A DNA stretch of 51,441 bases from Mesostigma viride. Taxonomy: Eukaryota; Streptophyta; Mesostigmatophyceae; Mesostigmatales; Mesostigmataceae. Within the stretch, counting starts at the first letter, position 1, and each line of letters opens with the position of its first letter. The position numbers and the translations under genes were made by a program. The stretch is from NCBI GenBank assembly GCA_009746045.1, contig RPFO01002343.1:1-51441 (forward strand), in the 5' to 3' direction. A model generated the notes under the pieces. That model made no database searches, was not told the DNA's origin, and was given only the letters and a program-made list of their open reading frames with translations. Shown here piece after piece: positions 10,792 through 22,442 of the stretch.

Positions 10792-11580
10792 CCATGAAAC
10801 CCTTGGAAGAACAATAGAAAGCTGCTTTTTCTGTGGTATTTATGCTAGCATCTGTCACCAATAAGTTATCCAACCAGCCTGAAGCTTTGTGGGCAGGCTG
10901 CATGGGATGTGTTTCGAACATGTGCCAAGTCCCAGGTCCAACTGAGTTCATTTGATGTCATTATATATGCACATGTGTGATGAAACCCTTGAAAAACCAT
11001 GAAAAACTGCATTTTTGTGGTATTTATGCTAGCATTTGTCACCAGTTTGTCATCCAACCAGCCTGAAGCTTTGTGGGCAGGCTGCATGGGATGTGTTTCG
11101 AACATGTGCCAAGTCCCAGGTCCAACTGAGTTCATTTGATGTCATTATATATGCAAATGTGTGATGAAACCCTTGGAAAACCCTGAAAAACTGCATTTTT
11201 GTGGTGTTTATGCTAGCATCTGTCACCAATTTGTCATCCAACCAGCCTGAAACTTTGTGGGCATGCTGCATGGGATGTGTTTAGAACATATGCAAAGTTC
11301 CACGCCCAACTGAGTTCATTTGGTGTCATTATATATGCATATGTGTGATGAAACCCTTGGAAAACCCTGAAAAACTGCATTTTGGGGGTATTTATGCTAG
11401 CATCTGTCACCATTTTGTGATCCAACCAGCCTGAAACTTTGTGGGCATGCTGCATGGGATGTGTTTATAACATGTGCAAAGTTCCAGGCCCAACTGAGTT
11501 CATTTGATGTCATTATATACGCATACATGCCAGAAAGTGCTGAAAATTCGGTATTTTTATGCTAGCAAATGTCACCATGT
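10792..11580. repeat. 184-bp tandem satellite, about 4.3 copies
   Basis: Units beginning GATGAAACCCTTGGAAAACC start at about 10792, 10979, 11163 and 11347, with a partial decayed unit to about 11580. The period is 184 bp between the middle copies. Landmarks in each unit are GCTAGCATCTGTCACC, CATCCAACCAGCCTGAA and GTCATTATATATGC. The short minus-strand ORFs spaced by 184 are repeat products. Confidence 0.92.
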
Positions 11581-11869
11581 TACCATGCTGCCGACTCCCA
11601 AAAAATTATTTGACCACATGCCACCATTTAAGATATCTGATTAGGCACCTTGGTGCCAAATTTGAGGCCAAACTAATCATTAGCCTATCCTAGAATAATT
11701 TTCAGGGTGGAAAAATGGCTTTTTGGAATGATGTGAATAGTTGCGCTGGCGCCGGCTGATCATGTTTCTTTCGATCACGTCCGAATCAATGGACACATGC
11801 AACCCTGGCGCATCCACACCTCCTCATTCATTCCATCATTTCATGAGGGATCTGGACATCAAATTTTGG
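11581..11869. other. Spacer after the satellite, no gene seen
   Basis: The sequence is moderately AT-rich, with no ORF of note and no clear further satellite unit. Confidence 0.4.
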
Positions 11870-12620
11870 CTGACGGCGGCATATGGCTGACGGTGGTAGG
11901 AGCTCAGAAGTCCTAGAACTGTTGCGTCTGAGCCCCAAACATTCAGTCAGACCACTTGCATTTGATTGTGCGTCTTTTCAAGACTCACCCGCCAGCTAGT
12001 GTAATCGGTTACCTCGAGCACATCTACGCCATTGACACGAAGCTGCGCAGGAGATGGCTAGCCCACCGCCGAGCAGAAGAACGCGAGGAAACCGACCGCA
12101 CCCGCCGCCAATGCCGAGTGGTGCTGCGTCGTTTCGAACAGCAGCCAGGGGAGTGGGCCAAGTCACTTTCAAGAGGCCGAGCTAGCTCAGGAGCAAGCTC
12201 CTTACCCAACTGGACCTCGTAGGTGAGCTAGAGCTAGCTGAACTTGTGCACCGCCTTAACCCCACTGAGTGGGGATCGACTGAAGGCGGTGCCCAAGTTC
12301 GGCTCTAGCTCACCTGCGTGTGCACAGCTCTGGCTCACGGGACAAGGCGACACCCACACCAGTCCTGCGCTGCACCTCTAGTCAGATCCACAGAGGATAG
12401 TAAGCGACGGTTCCTCTCTCGCTGTGCACAGGAACTATAAACTTGCACGACCTCCCCTGCACACAGGACGAGGACCGCTCAGCAGCAGCAGCAGCGAGCT
12501 AGCGACGCGACCTGTGGCCAGCCGGAGTACCTCCGCCACTGCTAGCTAGCTAGACCCCTGCAAGAAGCCCCATGTGTTCCGGACTGGGGCGGGGACCTGA
12601 TAGTAAACAACCAGTTGTGT
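11870..12620 (+). pseudogene. Degenerate LINE ORF1 copy (fragment)
   Basis: The frame at 11956-12222 contains EEREETDRTRRQCRVVLRRF, which matches the layout of REETDIARRSHNVIVKHF in the intact copy. Broken pieces of the C-terminal domain follow to about 12560, including a CAG run where the intact copy encodes AQQQ. The opening text (GGCTGACGGCGG repeated, then TAATCGGTTAC) also occurs at about 24985-25050, so the two fragments share a 5' region. A 93-bp foldback interrupts it at 12222. Confidence 0.5.
12222..12314. repeat. 93-bp foldback (hairpin) insertion
   Basis: Arms of about 33-37 bp are complementary: GGTGAGCTAGAGC at the left end against GCTCTAGCTCACC at the right, and CACCGCCTT against AAGGCGGTG inside. 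Between them lies a smaller perfect hairpin, CCCCACTGAGTGGGG. The left arm has a 5-base insertion. It resembles a miniature foldback transposon, or a transcript hairpin in the ORF1 copy. Confidence 0.6.
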
Positions 12621-12884
12621 GGATCGACCACGGGCTATCTAGACTAAAGCCATAGTTGTCACATCGATCAGTCCATGCGCCCATGCCTGGGTGATGCAAC
12701 CCGGATGCGCCTAGCCATGGTGCCATACCAATGTGGCAGGCCGTAGAACGTATTCATGAATTCATGCACGCCCATCTATAGCCTAACAAATAGCCGATGG
12801 TATCCGCCAGCCCGTAGCCGTCATGCCTCACATAGCACTGCATGTTTGCTCCTGGTAAGTAAGTACAATTAATAACTAGTTTAA
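12621..12884. other. Spacer with possible LINE 3' sequence, no gene
   Basis: Weakly similar to the 3' UTRs of the ORF1 elements (phrases such as GGGCTATCTAGACTAAAGCC) and without coding potential. Confidence 0.3.
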
Positions 12885-13011
12885 TTCCATGTCATTGAAT
12901 TGAATTGGAACATAACTCCCGGTAATTGGGAGAATATGTAGCATGCACATATCCCTGAGAAGGGGTATATGGCTTTTAATACACTCTGGGCTACTTCCTG
13001 CAAGGGCCAGG
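12885..13011 (-). mobile_element. 3' end of a 5'-truncated LINE copy (part 1, interrupted by the LTR element)
   Basis: Read on the minus strand this matches the end of the intact element's 3' UTR (CCCCTTCTC..GG.ATATG, CTACATAT.CTCCCAA, GGAGTTATGTT) and ends in AATTCAATTCAA. Its continuation lies 11.6 kb away at 24604, on the other side of the LTR retrotransposon. Only the 3' UTR remains, as is usual for a 5'-truncated LINE insertion. Confidence 0.65.
13007..13011. repeat. Target-site duplication of the LTR element, left copy (CCAGG)
   Basis: CCAGG directly precedes the TG of the left LTR. The identical pentamer follows the CA of the right LTR at 24599-24603. Five base pairs is the usual duplication size for Ty3/gypsy elements. 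Confidence 0.9.
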
Positions 13012-13593
13012 TGTTACGTCCCTGCCCAGACTCACCTAGCCTGAGCTACGTAGCAAAAGACCCTTCTTGCCGGAATTAGGAATAATTCAAGATAGCCTAA
13101 AGTAGGTTGCGCTTCACGACGTGAGTCGTGAGATATCTGGCATCACGGCTTAATGCCAAGCTAATTAGTTCACACTTATAATGGCTAGCAATACCAATTA
13201 CAAATGGATAATGCCCCGGGCTCAATGTGTAGGCGTATTCGCACTTATCATTCATTAAACCAAGAGGACGAGACTCTCGTCCTTGGACCAATTTAACCTA
13301 GGTTGGTTGCGGCGCAGATACACGCCAATTTCCTTAGAACAATCCGAGTCACTCATTCCACGTAGGATCCGGGCCGACATCGACCCTCAACTATAGGATC
13401 CACGCCTAGAACCACTGACAGACTCAGAACCGGCGCGGCGCCACAGCGCCGGCCCCTAAAAGGACAACCTAGGACCAAAATAACTAGTCCAATTCACACA
13501 ATAGCCAAGGTCCGTAAAACCCAAGTCAATAGACCAAACAGCCTTAGTAATTTATTCCATTGTTACGTCCGCCAAAAGGGCAGGGACGTAACA
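13012..13593 (-). repeat. 3' LTR (582 bp)
   Basis: It begins TGTTACGTCCCTGCCC and ends GGGCAGGGACGTAACA, a perfect 16-bp terminal inverted repeat. A second TGTTACGTCC lies at 13561, so the last 33 bases form a hairpin with a 10-bp stem. Compared with the other LTR it lacks one T (near 13527) and one A (near 13571) and has one G/A difference. Confidence 0.95.
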
Positions 13594-13605
13594 CTCCTCC
13601 CCCCC
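13594..13605 (-). other. Polypurine tract
   Basis: On the minus strand the sequence next to the 3' LTR is GGGGGGGAGGAG, directly before the TG. This is the expected position and composition for the plus-strand DNA primer of an LTR retroelement. Confidence 0.8.
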
Positions 13606-13811
13606 ATGGGGGTCGGTAGTCCCTACCGTACAAGTGAGATTGGAAAACAACACTACTATAAGAGTACTATGTCCCAACCTCGGTTCACCCGCAGGTTAGT
13701 AATGCCAGTTCCTCTAGAAGTTGATACACAGGACCAACTCTGACGTAGTAGTAAGACAATGATGGTGACTGGATCAATCCGCTATCCGTCACGAAAACTA
13801 TTCTAACCACT

Positions 13812-16340
13812 CTAGCGTCCGCCGCTAGTGGCACGTCGCTGCGACAGGACTTCAGTGAAGGCCCTACGCCCCGCGTGGGTCATCTGTGAAGTCATCACCC
13901 CAGGGTGCGAACACAGGTCAACCTCAAAAGCCACCTGGTAGGGGGACACCTTCTGCGACCCAGCCGGGACAGCTCCACCCACGACCCTCGGGGCCACAGA
14001 GACAGGAACCCAGCAAGGTACTGGGGATGGGTGAACATGAGCGTCAACGCCGACCGATCCACCACCCCACACCGGTGCTCGCGAACAAAGTGCACCCCCA
14101 TCAGGAAAACCTCCATACGCACGTGATCATCGTTGATCGACACCGTCCGGGCCCCTACAATATCGGGCGCCACCAGATTAAGAAAGGCACTCCCCTCCGC
14201 TGGAGCCACCTTGGGAGGCGTCACCACGTGCTTCACCCCATCGACCTGATAGCGCCAATCCCACCAGTCTTCGGACCCGAATCGCACAACATGCCCCACC
14301 GCAGCGGGGAAACGAGGGTCGTCGGGTTGCGGCAGGGGCAGGGGACTGGGGCAGAAAGGTGATCTCTACCTGTTCCCAGTAAGCCCCGCGATCCACAGCG
14401 AACCAAGGACCCGCGCGAAACACCAGAGGAGCAGGTAGGTGCGTACCCGGGGGAACCTGAAAAGCCGGAGGCCCCTCGAATGTCACACAGAGCTTCTCCG
14501 TGCGCGGTCCTGGCCCACCATGTCGCACCACTCGCCCGGTACCGGCCGTATGAAGTCCCCAATGACCACTCCTCGTGAGATGACCCAGGAGCTCTGGAGG
14601 CCGCATCATAGCCCACTGAGGTGGCAGCAGAATGATCGCCTTGACGACCGTGCTGGACCATCAGGCGCTGTATCAGGTCCTGTCCTGATTGTACCGCAGC
14701 TACGAGCGCTTCCAACGCATCACGGGCTCCGCTGGTACCAGAATGCCCGTTCCGCTGGGATCCTCGCGGCCCGAGGTCGCGTCGCTGCCAGGGGTGTAGG
14801 CACGGTTCCTCCGCGGAAGGTGCGAGTGTCGACCCGACGAAGTGGGACGGATGTGTCCCTCCGCAGGACGTGGCATTGATGAGCCGGCTGGTGCAGGCCG
14901 GGGACGTGGATCCAGGGAGACCAAAAGGTAGGCTCCGGTGGTTCCAAGGAGACAAGGAAGGTAGGCTCCTCCTGGCCCGCATCCGTCGGAGGATCTAAGG
15001 GGGCCACAACCGGGGGCTCGCCCCCGGCCGGCTGTTCTGTCCTAGCCGGAGCAGCTCCCGTCGTATCCGACCGCGGTCGCCGAGACTCTCGCTCCAATTC
15101 CACCGCCGACCCCCACGTGCGCTCCCAGTGCCGATCCGCCGGGCGACGAGGTGGTGGTGACGCTCGGCGAGCAGGGCGTACCTCCGTTCCCGAGTCCGAA
15201 CGGGAACGCGAGCGCGATGACGGTGAGGGCGAGCGCCGACGTGCAGGCCGGTCTGGAGCACGCCGAGTCTGGTTGGCTGCCTCCGCCCCAACCCGTGGAC
15301 CGCGGGCGAGACCCTCGCCCAGAGGGGCGCCCCCAGCCCATCGCCGGCGGTGGCGCCTCGAAACGCGTCACAGGACGATGTCCTGCGCCGCCCTCCAAGG
15401 AGCCCCCAGAAGGTGGATCCCTTGAAGGGGGACGAGGAAGAGGACGGGGAGGGTAGTCATCAGAGTCGGAGTCGTCACCCTCGCTCCCATCATCCTGGTC
15501 CTCGTCGTCCATCGCCACGATGCGATCCAGGGCCTGCCGTAACGAGTACTGACCCGCGCGCATACACTTCTCGCCCCGCAACGCCCCTTCAACGGGAGGT
15601 ATCGAGGAAAGTAGTTCTCCAGATGCTTCCGCACCTCGGGTGGAATTAGGAGGAGCAACAGCCGTGGAAAAGCAGCCTGCATCCAGCGTGTTCATGCACG
15701 CATGACACAGGCACTCCCGCTCATGGGTTTCCCAGTCGATACCGACCACCACGCCGTCGCGCTCGGCGGTGCGGGTCTCGATCTTGAACCCCACATTTCT
15801 CGCACGAACCATCGAAAATCCTCCAGCTTAGCGGGGCCGACCCGCGCCAGAATGGAATCGGCGCGGAGATCTGACGGCATCTGGTTACGGCGCCGACGAC
15901 GCCGCTCCACCAAGTCACCCGCCCGACCATAGTCGCGCACGAACACCGGGGGTTAAATGTCTCCTCATTCAGCTCCTTCACTATCTGCAGCGCGCGCGCG
16001 TCCGGAGCTTCGGGTCTGGACGACGTCTCGTGCCGGCCACCACCGCCCGAGCCCCCGGCCCTTGAAACGCCCCTTCGGACTGCAGGCTCTCCGCGAGCTG
16101 TCTGCATCCTGTCAACCTGTTCTGGTAGAGGGGCCTCCGGGTAATCTGTCGTGTCCATATCCACCAGATCTTCCTCACTCGAATCCCCGTCTACTACCCG
16201 GATCCCTGCCTCTACGGCCTCCGCGGCGCTGGCAGAAGTCTGGCTCGGGAAGCGCCTCCGCGGCGTCCCCCTGCACGGCCCACACACCACAAGCCAAGGC
16301 ATTAGTCGGCGTGTACCTGATACCCGGTTCACACCTCACT
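13812..16340 (-). CDS. Extra ORF region downstream of pol, function unknown (frame-broken)
   Basis: About 2.5 kb lies between the pol stop at 16374 and the polypurine tract. Minus-strand frames here are protein-like and chain into one another, though each is interrupted. In order I see: an acidic stretch (GDSSEEDLVDMDTTDYPEA); ALQIVKELNEETFNP; a basic helix VERRRRRRNQMPSDLR; RTAERDGVVVGIDWETHE followed by a Cys/His cluster ECLCHACMNTLDAGC; PPEVRKHLENYFPRYLPLKG; an acidic run DDEDQDDGSEGDDSDSDD; an Arg/Pro/Ser-rich stretch; LEALVAAVQSGQDLIQRLM; and a C-terminal globular part with DWWDWRYQVDGVKHVVTPPK and INDDHVRMEVFLMGVHFVRE. No envelope features such as a signal peptide or fusion and transmembrane segments are evident. 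It may be one product of several hundred residues, translated separately or from a spliced RNA. I do not recognise the family. Confidence 0.55.
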
Positions 16341-16373
16341 CTCACCCTACACCGTACGCCGTTATACCGCCTA

Positions 16374-18013
16374 TTAATGCAACTGGTGTGTCTTCTTGTA
16401 TGCTTCCAGTAAGCGGGCGCAACCCGCTAACTCAGTAGGGGTGCGCCAGGAGTCCTCCGACTCATGCTGCGCGAATCGCCATCGCACACGGTACTGTCGC
16501 TGGGTCCCCCGACCTCGTTTGACATCTCGGTGTCCCACGATCGCAGCCACCTCATCCTCCTGTTCCCCTGTGTCCGGATTGAACTCCAACGGGGCCGGGG
16601 GATTGACCCTACCCTGAATGGTGTTCTGGTGGTACAACTTGAGCTGGTCACGATGGAAACGGTTGGACGTGAGGTTCCATGACACCGGGACGTCCACCTG
16701 GAACATGACGTCGTCAAACTTGGTGAGAACCTTGTAGGGGCCCAGGAACATGGGACGAAGCTTAGTCTTCAGCTCCTTCTCCACCTTGTGTGAGAATCGT
16801 CCGATCTGTGGGCCCTCCACCAGGACCCAATCGCCCACTCAATGGACGGCGCCCGGTTATCCCGCTTGCCGGCTGTCCTCTCCAGATACCGCTCGGTCGC
16901 GGCGCGGTAGCCCTGGACTGCACTGTTATGAGCCTGGTGCATCCGCTGCAGCAAGCGATCAACCCCCTGGCGTGTGTCCAGCTTGACCTGATCCTCTCCC
17001 CGTTCGGGGCTCATAAGCAGGTCGGGAGGCGTGAGAGGGTGCCTGCCAGAGTTGAGGAAAAAGGGGTAAATCCGTGGGCGGCCTGGGGAGCATTGTTCAG
17101 GGAGAACTCCACCAAGCCCAGAAGTTCCTCCCAATTGCTGCCCACCGCGTCGGTGTAGTGTCGCATGGTCTCCTGCACTGTGCGGTTCAACCGCTCCACC
17201 AGATGTGACGACGAACTGTGGTATGCCGTGCCCAGCGACACCTTGGTGCCCAGCCGTTCGAAGAACTCCTGCCAGAATTTGGCCGTGAAGAGCTTGTCGC
17301 GGTCGGAGATGAACTGTCGGCTGAGCCCATGGAACCGGAACACGTGCGTCAGGTATATCTTGGCGCACTCCTCCGCAGTGAGGTCGGCCGGACACGGGGC
17401 CAGTGACACATGCGCGTCAGGCGGTCCACGAACACCAGAACCATGCTGTTGCCGCTCTTCGCCTTCTTGAACGGGCCGATGAAGTCCATCATGATAGAAT
17501 CCCAAGGACCCATCGGATCAGGTAACGTCTTGGGGACGGCTTGCGAGCCCGTGTTCCTGGACTTCATGATCTGGCACGAGGGGCACTGGCGCACATATGT
17601 CTCAATATACTCCTTCATCCCTGGCCAGTAGAAATGTTTGCGGGCCCGAGGATAAGACGGTGGCTTCCTTGATGTCCGCCTAGAAGCGAATCGTGGAGCT
17701 CGTGAAGCAAGGCGGCTCTACAAAGCTCCGGGACATACAGCCGCCATTCCTCCGGCTGGATACTCACGAACAGGCGTCCATCCTGGAACTTGCAAGGGTA
17801 GGCACCCATCTGCTGGGGATGCGCCCGGATGGCTTCAAGCGCCGCTTCCTCCGTGACCGTGAAACGACTGATCATCGTCTCCAGGTCCGACGTGACTGTG
17901 AACGCGTCCGCGGCCGGTTCTGTCTCCGCACCGCCTGGTTGACGAATTCGGAGAAGACTGTGGGCGGGCCGATCGGCTGAAGCTGAAAAATTCCCTGGGG
18001 CGGCACCACATGG
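16374..18013 (-). CDS. Pol, C-terminal part: integrase with chromodomain
   Basis: It follows RNase H without a real gap. The zinc finger has its His pair in LHDSLLGGHQG (about 17720) and its Cys pair in YVRQCPSCQ (about 17580). The catalytic triad is visible: D in SIMMDFIGP (about 17486), D in FISDRDKLF (about 17304) and E in VERLNRTVQE (about 17196). The usual HPQTDGQTE stretch reads HSSSSHLVE. A GPY/F-like block (MFLGPYKVLTKF) precedes a chromodomain, EVAAIVGHRDVKRGRGTQRQ then YRVRWRF and a WRTPTEL-type end (about 16540-16400), and a TAA stop at 16374. Chromodomains direct integration to marked chromatin. Frame breaks near 17650, 17420, 17040 and 16830 are each explained by one missing base. 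The start given is arbitrary, because the protein is part of the Gag-Pol chain. Confidence 0.85.
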
Positions 18014-20548
18014 CTAAGGGGCATGCGCATATGCGATCCCTCCCCCTCCCCGGGGGTCCACGTCCTCGTGGGCACTCGTCTCCTCCAAGAGAGGTGACAA
18101 GTCATCACTGGTGGTGTGTCCCAGATGAAACAGGTGGCGGGCCCGGGGAGACCGTGGCTCCGCGCCGTAGGCGGTCCCCGGGGCGGCCACTGGTACGCAA
18201 GTGGTATGAAGCACATCCATGTCCTCGTAGAACCAATAGTCCGCCCGTCGCGAAAGGGCGTCTGGCACCACGTTGTCCGCGCCCTTGACGTATTGGATCT
18301 TGAATGGCGCAAACTGTGACAAGTACTCCATCCACCGCGCTTGGCGGGGCGTCAGGTTGGGCTGCACCAGGAGGTGGGTGAGCGGCCGGTGGTCGGTGTG
18401 GATCACCAGGCGGTGGGGGTCGAGATCCCCCTGCTCACTAATGGCCACCGAAAACTGGGCCCCCAGAAGATGATGACGCCACGTGTGGCAGCTGTAGACT
18501 ACTGCCAGAAGCTCCTGCTGATGCACTGGGTAATTCCGCTCCGCCGGAATCATTGTGCGTGAGATATACTCGATGGGCTGAAGACCCTTGCCTTGGTCCT
18601 GCAAGAGGACACCCCCGATGGCCACCTTGCTGGCGTCCGTAGCCACGACGAAAGGAAGGGCCGGGTCCGGCAGGATAAGGACTGGTGCTGTGGTGAGGTG
18701 GCGCTTAAGCGCCTCAAAAGCCTGTTGGCACTGCTCAGCCCAGAGGAACGGGGTACCCTTCTTGAGAAGAGCGTTGATCGGAGCGGCGATGGTGGCAAAC
18801 CGCGGGATGAACCGTCGGTAGTAAGATGCCAATCCCAGGAAGCTGCGCACCCCCTTCACGTCCGTAGGGACAGGCCATTGCTGGACGGACTCGATCTTCT
18901 CTGGGTCGGTCGCGATGCCGTCTGCTGACAAGGTATGGCCCAGAAACGGCACGCAGCGGCCGGCGCGCACCTTGGCTTTCCGCGCCGAAAGGTGCTCATC
19001 CTCCATGATCTGCAGCACGGCGTCCACATCCTCTAGGTGCTCCTCGAACGTCTTGGAGTACACCAGGATGTCGTCCAGATACGCCAGCGCGCACGTGCGC
19101 TTGTAGGTCCAGGGCGGGCGCGCCCCCTTCTGCGGGTCCGCCAGGTCCTGGGAGACCTGCGGCAAGTGGGCTGTGCCCATCACCGGACGGAGGATATCAT
19201 TCATCAGCATCTGGAAGGACGCCGGCGAATTGCACAGCCCCATTGCAGCCACCCGAAACTGATAGTGACCGAAGGGCGTAGCGAACGCGGTCTTGTGGCA
19301 GTCTTCTGGCGCGATGCGCAGCTGCCAAAACCCGTCCGCACAGTCGATGACGGTGAAACACGTGGCCCCCTGGACACGGTTGAAGATGTCGTCGATCCGC
19401 GGTAGGGATACCGGGACTTGACGGTGATGGCGTTCAGCTTCCGGTAATCCGTCACCAGACGCCACTTGCCTCCTGGCTTGGGAACGAGCAGCACGCCCGC
19501 TGAGAAGGGGCTGTTGCTGGGTTCATGAGCCCCGCGTCGAGCAGTGAAATGAGGATCTTCTTGAGCTCCACCAGCTCGACTGGGCCCATGCGGTACATGG
19601 GAGACACGGTAGGACCGGAACCCTCCTGGAGCTGGACACGATGCAACACCGATCGATTGGGAGGGAACTGGGGGGTGCGATCCGCAAAAAGGGTAGTGCG
19701 CTTCTCCAGGACGGCATTGAACCGCGCCAGCTCATCCGGTGTGAATCCGGCACCGATCTCGTTAAGCAGAGCCTGAGTGCTATCCAGGTCTATGCGATAC
19801 ATCGCGTACTCCTTGCCCTTCCGAAGCTGGCGCGCCAGCGTCTTGCTGCTCATCAGGATCTGGGACGCTGGTCGAGGCCCGTCCGCCGAGCGCTCGTGTG
19901 TAATGTTATGGACCTCCGCGGCCTGTGCCCTATACTCGCTGTCAGGGCACCAGAATGAACCATCCGGAAACCAAACTACCCGCCGGCGCACACTGATGTC
20001 CACATCCTGCTTGTCCAGCCAGTCCACGCCAATGATGATGTCGGCAGCGCCCAGCGGCGCAATAGTCGCCACCAGGTCCACCGGCGTGCCCTGCAGCACA
20101 CCCTTATGTCTGCTAGGCCCGGCGATTGGTGTCGCCGACCGTCTGAGTAGGTGACATAGACTGCCGTGGTGTGAGGCCGGGGTACCAGGCCCAGCCGACG
20201 CACCAGGGCCTCGTTGATGAAGGACGTGGAGGCGCCGGTGTCGACCAGGAACTTCACGTCCATGATCGTTTTCTCCTTCAAATACGGATCAAGGACGGTG
20301 GGAGGGACCAATAACCCTCCGCTGAAAAGAAACAGATGCCGCGAATCTCCCTGAGATGCACGCGCCGCCGGTTGGGAGGGCGCGTCTGCGGCCACGTTAT
20401 TAACATCTACCTCTACTCTAGTTGACTCCGCGTCTGGGCTACCATCTGATTTTTCTATCCTATCCCCTACCCCGGGACCCAAGCCCATGGGCAGGGCTAC
20501 TACTCCCGAGGAGCGGTGGGACGGGAGGCCGCCTCGCCCGACCACCCG
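18014..20548 (-). CDS. Pol, N-terminal part: aspartic protease, reverse transcriptase, RNase H
   Basis: The protease active site is VKFLVDTGASTSF (D at about 20242), with a conserved IIIGVDWLD near 20010. The reverse transcriptase begins near 19560 (SPFSAGVLLVPKPGGKWRL, then DYRKLN and RIDDIF) and has the catalytic LAYLDDILVYS at about 19081. RNase H follows with VVATDASKVAIGGVLL (D at about 18637) and HTDHRPLTHLL near 18340. About 26 residues lie between LMNDILRPVMG and the YLDD motif, where Ty3/gypsy enzymes usually have about 7. RNase H also has extra residues (SEQGDLDPHRL) before HTDH. Breaks near 20120, 19530 and 19410 are single-base losses. The upstream frame appears continuous with Gag, so a Gag-Pol fusion is likely. 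Confidence 0.9.
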
Positions 20549-22410
20549 CCCTCTTCCCCCCCCTCCTCTTCGTCAGCCCCCCCCTCCTCATCGTCGTACT
20601 CGTAGCCAGCCACTGCCTGCGTTTGGCCTGAAGAGGAGGACTGTCGCCGCGCCTCCATCTCGTTGACCGCACGCAACACACCCTTGGTAGAGCTGGTCGC
20701 GGGTGGTCGCGGCTGCTGGTACTGCGTCGGGGCCTGTCTGGCGTGCTGCAGGCGAGCCGCACGCTCACCCGCGTTGCGGGGTCGATCCCGAGGACCGGAG
20801 GAGTCGGGGCGGCTGCCGAAGGCCGGGCCGGAGAAACGAACACTGGGTGTCCCTCTCCTGTCCCACGACTGGCGTTCTTGCCCCGGAGCTTGGGGCAGTC
20901 GCGCTTGAGGTGCCCCACCTCGCTGCACATGAAACAGCGCGCCTTGCTAGCGTCGATCGCGTTGACGCCAGGATCAGTGTAGCCCTCGTCAGGGTCGTCG
21001 AGGTACTCGTCCTCCTCCTCGCCGGCGAAATCAGTGGAGTACATCTGGTTCACCCGTCGCGGGGGAGTAGGTCTGAAGAAACGGCGCACTGATGGGGCAC
21101 GCCCGCGAGCCACTACGTCGGCCACCTGTAGGAGATACCTCTGGATATTCAAGATGTCCCACTCTTCCCAAGGGACATCGCATAGTGCTTGAATACCTCA
21201 TCCTGCAGCTCAGGACAGAGTGCCTCGATGAACCTGCTCTTGTACTCGTACCAGGTCATGTCAGCCAGGTAGGCGGCGCTGGACTCGAACTTAGACAGAA
21301 ACTCGCGATATGGGGTGGTCCCCTGGCGCAGCTTGCTGAAGGCCATCCGCTCGTGGAGTGTAGCATCTGGGGGCACCAGCTTGCGACGCACGCGGTCCAT
21401 CAGTTCCGCCAAGGTTTGCGGGTATGACTGGGACGCGATGCTCTCACAGTTCAAGATGCTTATCACCGAGGGGTCCATACAGGAGTTAATCACCAGATCA
21501 ATCAGATCACTGGTGGCCAGCTGCCAGTTGTGATGATTGCGCCAGATGGTATACTGTCGTCGCCACATGCGTCCCCATTCCTCTACCTCGCGCGGTTTCA
21601 TGTCCGCGTGCAGCTTGGGTACATTCTTGAAATTGGGCATCGGTGGGGCCTTTACTGCGGCGGTGACAGGCCCACCGACGTCTACGTGGGGGATATCGCC
21701 GAAGTCGGGGGGCTGCGACCGGGGGAGAGGGCTGGATCTGGGCGGCGTACCATGAGTCCGCCGCACCTGGACGGACGAGGGGTGTTCGTATCCCGGGTCA
21801 TCCAATGCCACCCTGCTGAAACTGAAGTTGCCAGCAGGCGCAGGCGAGGGGACCGCGCTTTGGTTAAGCACCCGTGGACGCTGCGGTTGAGAAGCCGGGC
21901 GCTGGACTGGCGTGTGAGTCTCCTCGTCTCTGGTGGTGACACTGCTCCTGGTCTCCCCTGGGCTGGTCCGAGGTCTATGAGTACCAACAGGCGGGCCCTG
22001 CGTGACAGTTCCCTCGTCCGTCTCGTTAGTCCTTCCAGGTCATCGAACTCGCCATCTGCCCCTGGGGCCTCCCCTTCCTCGTCCGAATACCATAACGCCG
22101 TGGGTAACAGGGACGTGCTGCCGAAGGACACCTGCGTCTGCCCCGGTGCGGGGGACCCGGTGGAGGTCCCTGGGGCCGCCCCCGACCTGCCCAAGGATGC
22201 GTTGGTCGCCCGGTGACTGGCTGCTGCTGGCGGTAGTGCAGGGTATCTCCATTCTCGTCTCCCCGCTGCTCTGGATCCGGTGGTAGCCATTGTGGTCTCG
22301 TCTGGGGTTGTTGCTGCTGCGTCCGGGGTTGCTGCTGTTGCCATTGCTGCTGTGGTGACCGTTGCTGCTGCTGATGCTGCTGCTGCTGTTGCTGCTGCTG
22401 CGGTTGCTGC

Positions 22411-22442
<32 letters not shown>

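Noticed and set aside
13097-13291. 64-codon ORF present identically in both LTRs
   Set aside because: Identical only because the LTRs are; no motif, and it lies in the non-coding LTR.
15042-15812. Plus-strand frames opposite the extra ORF (for example 15117-15456)
   Set aside because: They are Arg/Pro-rich shadows of a GC-rich, minus-strand coding region.
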